A stretch of DNA of 64,000 nucleotides from Denitrobaculum sp965225735 (GTDB lineage: Bacteria > Pseudomonadota > Alphaproteobacteria > Kiloniellales > Kiloniellaceae). Below the pieces are notes generated by a model that saw only the letters and a program-made list of their open reading frames with translations, was not told the DNA's origin and searched no databases. The stretch is from assembly GCA_965225735.1 (NCBI GenBank), contig CBDDBN010000026.1:248001-312000 (forward strand). The letters run 5' to 3'. The first letter of the stretch is position 1. Each line of letters starts with the position of its first letter. This document shows positions 28,508-37,681 of this stretch, in pieces. A program made the translations under genes and the position numbers.

Positions 28508-30157
28508 ATGAAGACGACCGATTATATCATTGTAGGGGCTGGTTCCGCGGGCTGCGTGCTGGCCAATCGTCTGACCGCCGATCCCGAGACGTCGGTTCTG
28601 CTGCTCGAGGCCGGGCCCAGGGACAACTCCTGGAAGATCCATATGCCGGCGGCGCTGACCTACAACCTCGATAACGACAAGTATAACTGGTACTACAAAA
28701 CCGAGCCCCAGGCGCATATGAACAACCGTCAGCTCTACTGGCCGCGCGGCCGGGTGCTCGGCGGATCCTCGTCACTCAATGCCATGGTCTATATCCGCGG
28801 TCATGCGCTGGACTACGACCGCTGGGCCGATGAAGGCGCAACCGGCTGGTCTTACGCGGACTGCCTGCCCTACTTCCGCAAGGCCGAAACGCGCGCCAAG
28901 GGCGGCGATGCCTATCGGGGCGATAGCGGCCCGCTGCACGTGTCCACGGGCGGCGATTCCAACGAGCTGTTCGACACCTTCATTAATGCGGGTGTCGAGG
29001 CGGGCTATCCCTTCACCGAGGATATGAACGGCTATCAGCAGGAAGGCTTTGGCCGGATGGACATGACCATCCACAACGGCAAGCGCTGGAGCACCGCTTC
29101 CGCCTACCTGCGCCCGGCCCTTAACCGCAGCAACCTCTCGGTCGAAACCGGAGCGCTGAGCACGCGCATTCTCTTCGAGGGCAGCCGCGCGGTGGGCATC
29201 GAGTATGCCCAGAACGGACAGACACACCAGGTGCGGGCAGAGCGGGAAGTCATCCTCTGCGGCGGTGCGATCAATTCGCCACAGCTGCTGATGCTCTCGG
29301 GAATTGGCAAGGCGGACGATTTGAACGCGCTCGATATTCCCGTGGTAGCAGACCTGCCCGGTGTCGGCCAAAATCTTCAGGATCACCTGGAACTCTATGT
29401 TCAGCAGGAGTGCGTCAAACCGATCACCCTCTTCGATGCTATGAAACCGCACAACATGGTCAAGATCGGCATCCAGTGGTTCCTCTTCAAAACCGGCCTT
29501 TGCGCCTCCGCGCACCTGGAGGCGGGCGCCTTTATCCGCAGCCAGGCCGGTGTCGAACATCCGGATATTCAGTATCACTTCCTGCCGGCGCTGGTGAACG
29601 ATCACGGCCGCGACCAGGGCGACCGTCACGCCTTTCAGGCGCACGTCGGCCCCATGCGCCCGACCAGCCGCGGCTATCTCAAACTGGCCTCGAACGATCC
29701 GCGCCAGCACCCGATCATTCAACCCAACTGCCTGGAGACCGAAGGCGACCGGCGGGAGATGCGCGACTGCGTCAAGCTGACCCGGGAAATCTTTGCTCAG
29801 AAGGCCTTCGAACCCTATCGGGGCGCGGAGCTGAAACCCGGGCCTGCGGTCAAGAGCGATGCGGAGATCGACGCCTTCGTGCGCGAGAAGTCGGACAGCG
29901 CCTACCATCCCTCCTGCACCTGTAAGATGGGCAGCGACGAGATGGCGGTGGTCGATCACAACACCAAAGTCCACGGCGTCGACAATCTCCGCGTGGTCGA
30001 TGCCTCGATCATGCCAAGCATTGTCAGCGGCAACCTCAATGCCCCGACCATCATGATCGGCGAAAAGGCCGCAGACATCATTATGGGCAATGTGCCGCTG
30101 GAGCCCTCCAACGCCCCGGTTTATAAAGCGAAGAATTACGAAACGGCGCAGCGCTAA
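28508..30157 (+). CDS. betA: Choline dehydrogenase (GMC oxidoreductase)
   Basis: The 549-residue product has the FAD motif VGAGSAGCVLANRL at the N-terminus, the GMC signature PRGRVLGGSSSLNAMVYIRG, and the active-site region DSAYHPSCTCKMGSD with the catalytic histidine. BetA oxidises choline to betaine aldehyde, passing electrons to the respiratory chain. It is the last gene of betIBA and ends in a short polar tail (KNYETAQR). Length and motifs match the family. Confidence 0.96.
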   Translation: MKTTDYIIVGAGSAGCVLANRLTADPETSVLLLEAGPRDNSWKIHMPAALTYNLDNDKYNWYYKTEPQAHMNNRQLYWPRGRVLGGSSSLNAMVYIRGHALDYDRWADEGATGWSYADCLPYFRKAETRAKGGDAYRGDSGPLHVSTGGDSNELFDTFINAGVEAGYPFTEDMNGYQQEGFGRMDMTIHNGKRWSTASAYLRPALNRSNLSVETGALSTRILFEGSRAVGIEYAQNGQTHQVRAEREVILCGGAINSPQLLMLSGIGKADDLNALDIPVVADLPGVGQNLQDHLELYVQQECVKPITLFDAMKPHNMVKIGIQWFLFKTGLCASAHLEAGAFIRSQAGVEHPDIQYHFLPALVNDHGRDQGDRHAFQAHVGPMRPTSRGYLKLASNDPRQHPIIQPNCLETEGDRREMRDCVKLTREIFAQKAFEPYRGAELKPGPAVKSDAEIDAFVREKSDSAYHPSCTCKMGSDEMAVVDHNTKVHGVDNLRVVDASIMPSIVSGNLNAPTIMIGEKAADIIMGNVPLEPSNAPVYKAKNYETAQR

Positions 30158-30177
30158 GTCTGCGCGTGGGAGATCTT

Positions 30178-30600
30178 ATGAGCGACGCTTTTGAACTGCA
30201 TCCTCAACTTGCCGCGGACTCCTTCCCAATGGTGCAGTGGCCCCTGTGCGAAGTCCGTCTGATCAACGACGCCAATTTTCCCTGGCTGGTGCTGGTTCCG
30301 GCAAGATCGGGCCTGAAGGATTTCGACGACCTCTCGCCCGCGGAGATGGTGACAGCGGGAGAGGAAATTCGTGAAGCGTCGAAGGTACTCAGAAATCTCT
30401 ATCAGCCGGACAAACTCAACGTCGCGGCACTCGGGAATCAGGTGCCGCAGCTGCATATTCACGTGATTGCCCGCTTCCACGGCGATGCGGCCTGGCCGAA
30501 GCCAATCTGGGGTGTTGTTCCCGCGAAGCCCTATAGCGGCGAAGACGACGATCGGGTCGTTGCGCTGAAGGAAGCCCTTGCGGGCAGTGTTGCGGTCTGA
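30178..30600 (+). CDS. HIT-domain protein
   Basis: The 140-residue product is a histidine-triad fold protein with the active-site strand PQLHIHVIARF; the triad is of the shorter HIHV form common in proteobacterial members rather than the full HxHxHxx. Family members hydrolyse or transfer nucleotidyl groups. The ATG at 30178 has a GGGAG site. It follows betA by 20 bases and may be read from the same transcript, although a role in choline metabolism is not expected. Confidence 0.85.
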   Translation: MSDAFELHPQLAADSFPMVQWPLCEVRLINDANFPWLVLVPARSGLKDFDDLSPAEMVTAGEEIREASKVLRNLYQPDKLNVAALGNQVPQLHIHVIARFHGDAAWPKPIWGVVPAKPYSGEDDDRVVALKEALAGSVAV

Positions 30601-30606
30601 AAGGCC

Positions 30607-30939
30607 TTACGAACCGCCCACGATCGAAGGGTTCAGCACGAAAAGCGCGCCGGCTTTCTTAAGGCGTTTTTCAAAGCCAGGGTCGTCGAAATGCGCCACG
30701 ACCACGGTCTCGAAACCGCTATCGCGTACGATCTTGCCTTTAGCCCGGGCAATCGAGTCCGAAATCTGGTCGGGCGTCATATCCGGGCGGAAAACCACGG
30801 CGAACTGACCGCGGTCGCTCTGAGGAATGAGGGTGAGCCCGAACACGCCAACCATAGTCAACGCCAAGAGAAAGGCGATCGGGATAATGGCCTTCCAAGG
30901 AACGGCCGGCCGCTGCGGCGTCAGTTCGAGTACGGTCAT
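30607..30939 (-). CDS. Membrane-anchored hypothetical protein, 110 residues
   Basis: The product has a short cytoplasmic N-terminus, one strong membrane helix at about 17-37 (IIPIAFLLALTMVGVFGLTL), and a soluble periplasmic C-terminal domain of about 70 residues with alternating strands and helices (GQFAVVFRPDMTPDQISDSI). The topology suggests a single-pass anchored domain. I do not recognise the family. It is convergent with the HIT gene, leaving only 6 bases between the stops. Confidence 0.7.
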   Translation of the reverse strand: MTVLELTPQRPAVPWKAIIPIAFLLALTMVGVFGLTLIPQSDRGQFAVVFRPDMTPDQISDSIARAKGKIVRDSGFETVVVAHFDDPGFEKRLKKAGALFVLNPSIVGGS

Positions 30940-31180
30940 ACCAAGAGATCCAAGGTTAACTGTCAGTCCCTATTAACTACCCGAAATCGATTTAAAAACC
31001 ATAAACAACAAGACGCTATCTGAAAATTTAAGGTTACTCGGACCGCGGTTTCCGCGCCGGGCCTCCAAATGCCGTCCTTAGCGAACCGAATTCGCAGATC
31101 TTTTATGGTTAAAAGCCTTGAAATGAACGGGCGATCTTGAGATTTAGGCCCTCGAACGCACCGCCTAGGAAAAAGCCGCT

Positions 31181-32092
31181 ATGCAAGATTTGCTTGACCT
31201 TAATCCCGAAGTCGCCGCCGCGCTGAAAGAAGGCCGGCCGGTCGTGGCTCTGGAGTCGACCATCATTTCCCATGGCATGCCCTACCCAACCAATCTGGAA
31301 GTGGCGGGACGCGTAGAGGCTATCATCCGAGAAGCCGGCGCGATTCCGGCGACTATCGGGCTCCTGAACGGCAAGCTAAAAATCGGATTAACGGCCGAAG
31401 AGCTGGAAATCTTCGCGCAGGCAGACGACGTCGCCAAGGCAAGCACCCGAGACCTGGGTCTGATTCTTGCCTCCGGGGCGAAGGGAGCAACCACGGTCGC
31501 GGCAACTATGATCGCCGCCGCCCTCGCCGGCATCCGGGTCTTCGTGACCGGCGGTCTGGGCGGCGTTCATAGGGGCGCGGAGCAAAGTTATGACATTTCA
31601 GCTGACCTGACGGAGCTGGCGCGCCAGCCCGTGGCGGTTGTCTGCGCAGGCGCCAAGGCGATCCTCGATCTGCCGAAGACCCTGGAAGTATTGGAAACCG
31701 GCGGCGTTCCGGTGATCGGCTACCGGACAGAGGACTTTCCGGCATTTTACAGCCGGACGTCCGGCCTGCCCCTCGCCGCTCGGGTCGAAACGCCGAGCGA
31801 AGCCGCAAACGCCATGAAGTCTCACTGGGATTTAGGCCTCGAAAGCGGATTGGTCGTAGCAAATCCCTTGCCTGAGGCAAACGCTCTCGATCAGAACGAG
31901 ATCGAGACTTTTATTGGAGAGGCCCTCGGGGAAGCCGAGGTGGAAGGCGTTCGAGGCAAGGATGTAACGCCATTCCTGCTGCGCCGCCTTGGTGAACTCA
32001 GCGCTGGCCGGACTCTTTCGGCCAACATCGCGCTGGTGGAGAACAACGCCCGGCTCGGCGGTGCGCTTGCCGCTGCTTACGCAGCGCTCTAA
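31181..32092 (+). CDS. psuG: Pseudouridine-5'-phosphate glycosidase
   Basis: The 303-residue product matches PsuG over its full length: VALESTIISHGMPYPTN at the N-terminus, KASTRDLG, the GATTVAATM stretch, VFVTGGLGGVHRGAE and VCAGAKAILDLPKTLE. It reversibly splits pseudouridine 5'-phosphate into uracil and ribose 5-phosphate. The usual partner, a PfkB-type pseudouridine kinase, is not adjacent. The gene stands alone; a weak hairpin (GGTCAGA with TCTGGCC) follows it. Confidence 0.94.
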   Translation: MQDLLDLNPEVAAALKEGRPVVALESTIISHGMPYPTNLEVAGRVEAIIREAGAIPATIGLLNGKLKIGLTAEELEIFAQADDVAKASTRDLGLILASGAKGATTVAATMIAAALAGIRVFVTGGLGGVHRGAEQSYDISADLTELARQPVAVVCAGAKAILDLPKTLEVLETGGVPVIGYRTEDFPAFYSRTSGLPLAARVETPSEAANAMKSHWDLGLESGLVVANPLPEANALDQNEIETFIGEALGEAEVEGVRGKDVTPFLLRRLGELSAGRTLSANIALVENNARLGGALAAAYAAL

Positions 32093-32162
32093 GCGCATCC
32101 ACCAAACCGGTCAGACCTTTTCTGGCCTGTTCGAGTAACCGGCACCTTCACCAGGACGGGTC

Positions 32163-32654
32163 TTAAAAATGCGGCAGGATCACGTTGTCGATGGCGTGGA
32201 TCACACCGTTTTCACTTTCGATGTCGGTTTCCACGGCTTCAGCAGCATCAACCAGCAGCTCGTTGTAACGGCCTTCGATCTGAATTTCTCCGCCCTGGAG
32301 CGACTCGATATGCGTGACTCGTCCCGCAAGACGATCCGACGCAAACCGGCCCTCCGCCAGGTGGTATTCGACCAGTCGCACAAGCTGCGTCCGGTTTTCC
32401 GGCTGCATCAGTGCATCAACTGCGCCATCCGGCAGGCGCTCGAACGCCTCATCGGTTGGCGCAAAGACGGTGTAGGGCCCGTCTTCCGTCAGCTTCTCCG
32501 TCAGACCTGCGGCCTCGATCGCCGAGACCCAGATATCGAACTTGCCTGCCGCTTCCGCGGCTTCCATCAGGTTTTCAGCTCGCGCAGCGCCGGTCGGTAA
32601 CGCCAGCGTCAAGGCGAGCGACAGCATCGCGAAAAAACGCGTTCTCACCCGCAT
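32163..32654 (-). CDS. Secreted fasciclin-domain protein
   Basis: The 163-residue product has a signal peptide ending around GAARA-EN, then one fasciclin (FAS1) domain with the typical TVFAPTDEAFERLP box (about 70-84) and the closing strand VIHAIDNVILP. FAS1 proteins are extracytoplasmic and are linked to adhesion; the specific role is unknown. The ATG at 32654 with a GGGAG site is preferred to an earlier ATG that would add 26 residues before the signal peptide. Confidence 0.88.
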   Translation of the reverse strand: MRVRTRFFAMLSLALTLALPTGAARAENLMEAAEAAGKFDIWVSAIEAAGLTEKLTEDGPYTVFAPTDEAFERLPDGAVDALMQPENRTQLVRLVEYHLAEGRFASDRLAGRVTHIESLQGGEIQIEGRYNELLVDAAEAVETDIESENGVIHAIDNVILPHF

Positions 32655-33160
32655 TATTTTTCTCCCAAAAAGGGGACCGCAGTTCCAGAAAGCTTGTCGC
32701 CGGCTTACTGGAGGGGTCGAATTACGGCACATCGCCAGTCTTAGGACTTAAGTGGGCGTAAGTTTGAGCGTTACAACTCTATCGCGCTGAAAACACAGGC
32801 TTCTCACTGTAATGTGAGCGGGGTCATATTCACTTGATGGCGGAATTGCTGGGCTTTGGACCAGGCGTTTACCAAACGTCACGGGCAAGGCCGCCAGCTG
32901 AAATTTATCAACCGCTCACACCGTCCTTCAGGGTAAATGGGAGGCACCCGTAGTTCTGGACGGCCAAATCCTGCTGCTTTTTAAGTTAACAGGTCATCCG
33001 CTGTTAGTTTTTACGCCCACAAGGTCGCAACAAGTGATCGGTTTCGCAGGGTTTTGCGTATAGTTTTTTGAATTTTGATTTGCGGTGCCTTGCTTATGTG
33101 TCTCTCCAAACCCCTCGTGCTCGATCACAGCCTGCCTTCGTTAAGGGAGCGCTGCCAGCC
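32655..33160. other. Divergent intergenic region upstream of the flavin oxidase/DUF1365/CFA genes
   Basis: The right half carries a possible extracytoplasmic-function sigma promoter at 33035-33064 (listed separately). The remainder shows no gene, repeat or hairpin that I can support. Confidence 0.4.
33035..33064 (+). promoter_or_regulatory. Possible ECF (RpoE/ChrR-type) sigma-factor promoter
   Basis: TGATCG (33035-33040) and CGTATAG (about 33057-33063) are spaced as in group-11 ECF promoters, which read TGATC-type at -35 and CGTA-type at -10. The downstream trio is related to genes in the RpoE-ChrR singlet-oxygen regulon of Rhodobacter. The match rests on short motifs only. Confidence 0.3.
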
Positions 33161-34525
33161 ATGAAAATAGCGGTCATCGGAAGCGGCATTTCAGGTCTCG
33201 GCGCCGCCTGGGCTTTATCCCAAGAGCATCACGTCGTCGTCTACGAGGCCGGCGACCGGCTGGGCGGTCACGCGCATACCGTGACGGTCGATCTGCCGGA
33301 TACCGGCAATGGGTCGCGCGGCGCAATCGATGTCGATATCGGCTTTATCGTCTACAATGAACTGAACTACCCGCATCTCACGCGCCTGTTCAGTACTCTG
33401 GATGTGCCGACCGAAGACAGCGACATGTCCTTCGCGGTCTCTCTGGACAACGGCGGCTTTGAGTATGAAGGCAGTCTCTCAGGTCTCATTGCCCAGCCCC
33501 AGAACCTGCTAAAGCCGAGTTACTGGCGGATGCTGAACGACCTTCGGCGCTTTTACCGCGAAGCCCCTGCACTTTTGGACGGCAGTGACGAGGTTGGCCC
33601 TTCGCTCGGCGATTATCTGCAACAGAATGCCTACGGACCCGAGTTCGTGAAGGGGCATCTCCTGCCCATGGGCGCCGCGATCTGGTCGACCCCTCCGGAG
33701 CAGATGCTGGACTATCCGATCAAAAGCTTCGTTGGCTTTTGCGAAAACCACCGCCTGCTATCCTATGTCGGGCGGCCGCAATGGCGCACGGTGACCGGCG
33801 GCAGCCGCTGCTACGTCGAACGGGTTGCCTCCGCCATAAACGGCGAAATTCGATTGAATGCTCCGGTGGCCGGCATTCGACGGCACAGTGCCGGCGTCAT
33901 CGTAAGAGATACAGAAGGCCAGGAAGATAACTTCGATCAGATCGTCCTAGCCTGCCATGCCGATCAGGCGCTGAAAATTATCGGAGAGGACGCGGTGCAG
34001 GAAGAGCGCGAAATCCTCTCGGCGTTCCGCTACAGCCCGAACCGCGTGATCTTGCACAGCGATTCGAGCCTAATGCCGAAACGTAAGCGCGCCTGGGCAA
34101 GCTGGAATTACCTGTCAGAGCGGCCGCTCGGCGAACTGCAGGATCTGAGCCTGACCTATTGGATGAATCGCCTGCAGAACCTTGACCCGGCACATCCACT
34201 GTTTGTCACTCTCAATCCCGGCGACCGCGAGATCCACGGCCCGATCCACAGAGACCTCAACTTTATGCACCCGCTGTTCGACCGCGGCGCGCTTGAAGCC
34301 CAGCAACGTCTGAACAGCATCCAAGGCTGCAGCGGAGTATGGTTCTGCGGCAGTTACTTTGGACATGGTTTCCATGAGGACGGCCTGCAGTCCGGCCTGA
34401 GCGTCGCTGCGGCGCTCGGCTCGCCAGCACCCTGGTTCGATCAGGTGGAGCCGCGCAGCGTCGCCGCCCGCTACGCCGCACCCGCGCAGCCCGCCGACAT
34501 CGGCACGGTAATGGCGGCCGAATAG
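33161..34525 (+). CDS. FAD-dependent amine oxidase-family protein
   Basis: The 454-residue product opens with an FAD motif (VIGSGISGLGAAWAL) and carries the GHAHTV and GFIVYNELNYPHL stretches typical of the flavoprotein that travels with DUF1365 and a CFA-synthase-like methyltransferase. The C-terminal FAD-binding motif is WFCGSYFGHGFHEDGLQSG. The exact reaction is not known; related Rhodobacter genes take part in branched or furan fatty acid formation. The ATG at 33161 has a GGGAG site; the frame upstream lacks one. It is the first gene of a three-gene operon. Confidence 0.87.
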   Translation: MKIAVIGSGISGLGAAWALSQEHHVVVYEAGDRLGGHAHTVTVDLPDTGNGSRGAIDVDIGFIVYNELNYPHLTRLFSTLDVPTEDSDMSFAVSLDNGGFEYEGSLSGLIAQPQNLLKPSYWRMLNDLRRFYREAPALLDGSDEVGPSLGDYLQQNAYGPEFVKGHLLPMGAAIWSTPPEQMLDYPIKSFVGFCENHRLLSYVGRPQWRTVTGGSRCYVERVASAINGEIRLNAPVAGIRRHSAGVIVRDTEGQEDNFDQIVLACHADQALKIIGEDAVQEEREILSAFRYSPNRVILHSDSSLMPKRKRAWASWNYLSERPLGELQDLSLTYWMNRLQNLDPAHPLFVTLNPGDREIHGPIHRDLNFMHPLFDRGALEAQQRLNSIQGCSGVWFCGSYFGHGFHEDGLQSGLSVAAALGSPAPWFDQVEPRSVAARYAAPAQPADIGTVMAAE

Positions 34526-34555
34526 GATCTGGAAGCCAGGGAAGACGAGAGCCTT

Positions 34556-35422
34556 ATGAACGGCGAAACCATTTCCTCCAGCCTGTACTTCGGTCGGGTT
34601 ATGCACAAGAGGCTGCGGCCCTTCACGCATCGCTTCGTCTATCGAAGCTTTGCGATGCTGATTGATATCGATGAACTGCCGCTTCTGGACCGTAGAATCC
34701 GCTTCTTTTCGCACAATCGCCCAAACCTTTTCTCTTTCTTCGACAAGGACCACGGCGAGCGCGACGGGACCGCGCCCAGACCCTGGATCGAACGGCGCCT
34801 TGCGGCGCGAGGCATCACGCTGGACGGCGGCAGCATACACGTGCTCTGCATGCCACGGATGCTAGGCTACGTCTTCAATCCGCTATCGATCTGGTTTTGC
34901 CGGCATCGGGACGGGCAGCTCAAAGCGATCGTCTATGAGGTGCGCAACACCTTCGGCGAGCAGCATTCCTATGTGGAGCCGGTTGCTTCGGATTGGCAGG
35001 AAGGCGATGCGCTTCTGCAGAACTGCGACAAGGACTTTTACGTCTCCCCCTTCATCGGCATGACGGCGCGATATGACTTTCGCCTGAAAGTGCCGCAGGA
35101 GTCCCTGTCGGTGGTGATACGCCAACAGGTTCCTGAAGGCGAGCAACTGATCGCGACTCAAAAGGGAAAACGCGCGAAGCTCACGTCCTTAAGCCTTGTC
35201 TCGACCCTGGTGCGTTACCCCTTCATGACTTTCAAGGTCATGGGCGCTATCCATTGGGAAGCCCTGCGTCTCTGGCTCAAAGGCGCAAAGCTGCAACCGC
35301 GGTCAAGGCAACACGGCGAGAAGAGGTCCGCGAGCGAGGAGACAGTGACGGCGCAAGCAGGCGCGCCGGCCATTCGAAATCAAAACAACAGAGCATTGCC
35401 CGTGCCATTGGCCGGCGAGTGA
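34556..35422 (+). CDS. DUF1365-family protein
   Basis: The 288-residue product begins LYFGRVMHKRLRPFTHRFVYRSF, of which the GRV-H-R-RP-H-F-Y pattern marks DUF1365, and contains RMLGYVFNPLSIWFC and EVRNTFGEQHSY. The biochemical function is unknown. It is consistently found between a flavin oxidase and a CFA-synthase-like enzyme, so a role in modifying membrane lipid acyl chains is likely. A low-complexity basic tail (about 245-288) extends beyond the domain. Confidence 0.9.
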   Translation: MNGETISSSLYFGRVMHKRLRPFTHRFVYRSFAMLIDIDELPLLDRRIRFFSHNRPNLFSFFDKDHGERDGTAPRPWIERRLAARGITLDGGSIHVLCMPRMLGYVFNPLSIWFCRHRDGQLKAIVYEVRNTFGEQHSYVEPVASDWQEGDALLQNCDKDFYVSPFIGMTARYDFRLKVPQESLSVVIRQQVPEGEQLIATQKGKRAKLTSLSLVSTLVRYPFMTFKVMGAIHWEALRLWLKGAKLQPRSRQHGEKRSASEETVTAQAGAPAIRNQNNRALPVPLAGE

Positions 35423-35440
35423 ACAAAGAGGGATAAGACA

Positions 35441-36640
35441 TTGGGGCTTTACAAGAACATAACCTACAAGCAGATCCATAAGCTGCTAAATCTGCTGGGC
35501 TCAACCCTGGCGAAAGGTTCCATCCTTATCTACCTGCCGGACGGCAGCACCAGCCGCTTTGCCGCGCAGGTCCCGGGCCCGAATGCCGAGATCCATATCA
35601 CCTCGCCGCGGTTCTTTTCCCGCCTGGTGACCTCTGGACACCTGGGATTCGCCGATGCTTTCGTTGCCGGCGAATTTCAGACGCCCGATCTGGTCACGTT
35701 GCTCGAATTCGGCGAAGTGAACCAAGATGCCTGGGATAAAGTCCTGTCCGGACGCCCTCTGCCGCGCTTGATGAGCCGGATACAGCATCTCTTGAACTTC
35801 AATTCGCGGAAAGGATCGCGCCGCAACATCATGGCGCACTACGATCTGGGCAATAACTTCTATCGCCGCTGGCTCGACGACAGTCTGACTTATTCTTCGG
35901 CCATTTTCGCTCAGCCGGATGAACCCTTGGAAAGCGCGCAGAACAACAAGTACCGACGGCTTTCCGACATGGCGCAGGTGACACAGGGCCAGCATGTTCT
36001 GGAAATCGGTTGCGGCTGGGGCGGTTTCGCCAGCTACCTGGCGCGCGAGCATGAATGCAAGGTCACCGCGGTTACCATCTCAGACGAGCAGTACAATTTT
36101 GCACGGCAACGTATCCAGGCCGACGGCTTGAACGAGCGTGTGGAGATTCTGCGCCGCGACTACCGGGACATCGAAGGAAGCTTTGACCGGGTGGTGTCCA
36201 TCGAGATGCTGGAGGCGGTCGGCGTGCGCTACTGGCCGGTTTTCTTCGACAAGCTGCGCAGCAGTCTGCGCCCTGGCGGAGTCGCCGCCCTTCAAGTCAT
36301 TACGATCGACGATCAGGTTTGGGAAAACTACAGCAAGAGTACTGAATTCATTCAACGCCATATTTTTCCCGGCGGGATGTTGCCATCACCTGAGATTATC
36401 GCAGAACAGTCGGCCCGGGCCGGGTTGAAGTATCAGAACGAAAGCGGTTTCGGCTGGCACTACGCGGAAACGCTCAGGCGGTGGCGCAACAGCTTTGAAG
36501 ATGCCTGGCCGAGCATAGCGCCCCTCGGCTTCGACGAGCACTTTCGTCGCCTTTGGACCTATTACCTGGCCTACTGTGAAGCTGGTTTCAACAGGGGCCG
36601 TATTGACGTTAAGCAGTTCGCGCTTCAACGACCTGCCTGA
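35441..36640 (+). CDS. Cyclopropane-fatty-acyl-phospholipid synthase-like SAM methyltransferase
   Basis: The 399-residue product has the CFA-synthase layout: an N-terminal lipid-binding domain, the AHYDLGNNFYRRWLDDSLTY motif, the SAM-binding loop VLEIGCGWGGFASYL, the EMLEAVG motif and the C-terminal LAYCEAGF. It transfers a methyl or methylene group from SAM to an unsaturated acyl chain in the membrane. With its two upstream partners the product may be a methylated or furan fatty acid rather than a cyclopropane. The start appears to be TTG at 35441, with a GAGGGA site about 9 bases upstream. Confidence 0.9.
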   Translation: MGLYKNITYKQIHKLLNLLGSTLAKGSILIYLPDGSTSRFAAQVPGPNAEIHITSPRFFSRLVTSGHLGFADAFVAGEFQTPDLVTLLEFGEVNQDAWDKVLSGRPLPRLMSRIQHLLNFNSRKGSRRNIMAHYDLGNNFYRRWLDDSLTYSSAIFAQPDEPLESAQNNKYRRLSDMAQVTQGQHVLEIGCGWGGFASYLAREHECKVTAVTISDEQYNFARQRIQADGLNERVEILRRDYRDIEGSFDRVVSIEMLEAVGVRYWPVFFDKLRSSLRPGGVAALQVITIDDQVWENYSKSTEFIQRHIFPGGMLPSPEIIAEQSARAGLKYQNESGFGWHYAETLRRWRNSFEDAWPSIAPLGFDEHFRRLWTYYLAYCEAGFNRGRIDVKQFALQRPA

Positions 36641-36681
36641 TCATTAGCCAGGCTGATCCGAAAACTACTTTTGAGCGAATC

Positions 36682-37155
36682 TTAAGAGGCCTCTGGCTCG
36701 CCGAAGTCCAGCACCACCATAATCATATCTATGGTGGTGCCATCAGTCGCGAGCGGCAGCGCCAGGCGTTGGTAGACAATGAAGTTCTTTTCTTTTACCG
36801 GCATCGGTACGGGACCAACGGAGGGGCGGCCGCTCTCGACAATCGCAACATGATCCCTTTGGTGCTGTTCTAAGAATTCGGGATCGTAAACCTCATCAAA
36901 CCAACCACCTGTCGCGTCGCGGCCATAACGGCCAACGATGCCTGTGCCGATGAGACGATGGCGAAAACGATATTGATCTCCGTCCCTTAAAACATCCACG
37001 AGGTTCAACCAGGGTAAGACGCTCGGAAGTTCTAAAGGATCGATTGCGTCACGCCCTGGCAGGCGCCCGGCCTTAATTTTTGAGTGCCAATAGACGTAGG
37101 CCTCGCGATGGAGCGGACTTCGTAGCCGCAGCAGCAGATCCTCATCTTCACGCAT
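36682..37155 (-). CDS. PAS_5-family single-domain protein
   Basis: The 157-residue protein matches the PAS_5 family of alphaproteobacteria: YWHSKIKAGRLPGRDAIDP, LPWLNLVDVL and a RFRHRLIGTGIV strand, closing with a MIMVVLDF strand. No output domain is fused to it. Such proteins probably sense a small molecule, but no function is established. It is convergent with the CFA-synthase-like gene (41 bases between the stops). Confidence 0.85.
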   Translation of the reverse strand: MREDEDLLLRLRSPLHREAYVYWHSKIKAGRLPGRDAIDPLELPSVLPWLNLVDVLRDGDQYRFRHRLIGTGIVGRYGRDATGGWFDEVYDPEFLEQHQRDHVAIVESGRPSVGPVPMPVKEKNFIVYQRLALPLATDGTTIDMIMVVLDFGEPEAS

Positions 37156-37681
37156 AAACTCCCCTGCCCGCCCCCTCTAACACTCTCAACACGCCATTTC
37201 CCACTGCGCATACTACTGTATGCTATCTGGTTAGTATTTTTGTCAAATGCTTTTGCTGCTATTGCGAGTAGAAATAACAAACGACCAGAAGCAGTGTTTC
37301 TTACAAAGTTTCAGCCGTGCCGCGTACTAAAGTTTCTCCTTTGACGAAACCACTTTGAACAAAGTCGCGGCGCAGACGACGCGAAAATCCCACATTGCTG
37401 CGGTTGTGCAGCAACGGCAGGCCCCTCCGCGCAGCCACATGCCGGCTGGCTTTGGTCTTTTATCTTCCCCTTTTAGTGGCAACACCGAATTGGATAGAGA
37501 CTTCAAATACCATTTTTTGGATCGTAAAGAGCTGTTTATTTACACCAATTGGAAATCCTTAGGAAGCCCCCTCCGCGGCAATAAAATGCACAACAAGACT
37601 TGGTGAAGGCAAAAGACCGCAAAGAAAAATGTAATTATCAGCTACGCGCACCAGGGCCGGAGTCGCAGTGATCACCTGTTC
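37156..37681. other. Intergenic region without a supported gene
   Basis: A frame at 37355-37606 begins with TTG, has no clear ribosome site and encodes no recognisable product. The stretch around 37190-37270 is AT-rich and probably includes the promoter of the PAS gene. I see nothing else. Confidence 0.4.

Noticed and set aside
28772..29974. A 400-codon minus-strand frame opposite betA
   Set aside because: betA is unambiguous on the plus strand; the opposite frame has no motifs and an atypical His/Val/Arg-rich composition.
37355..37606. An 83-codon frame between the PAS and SDR genes
   Set aside because: It starts with TTG, has no clear ribosome site, and has no recognisable family.
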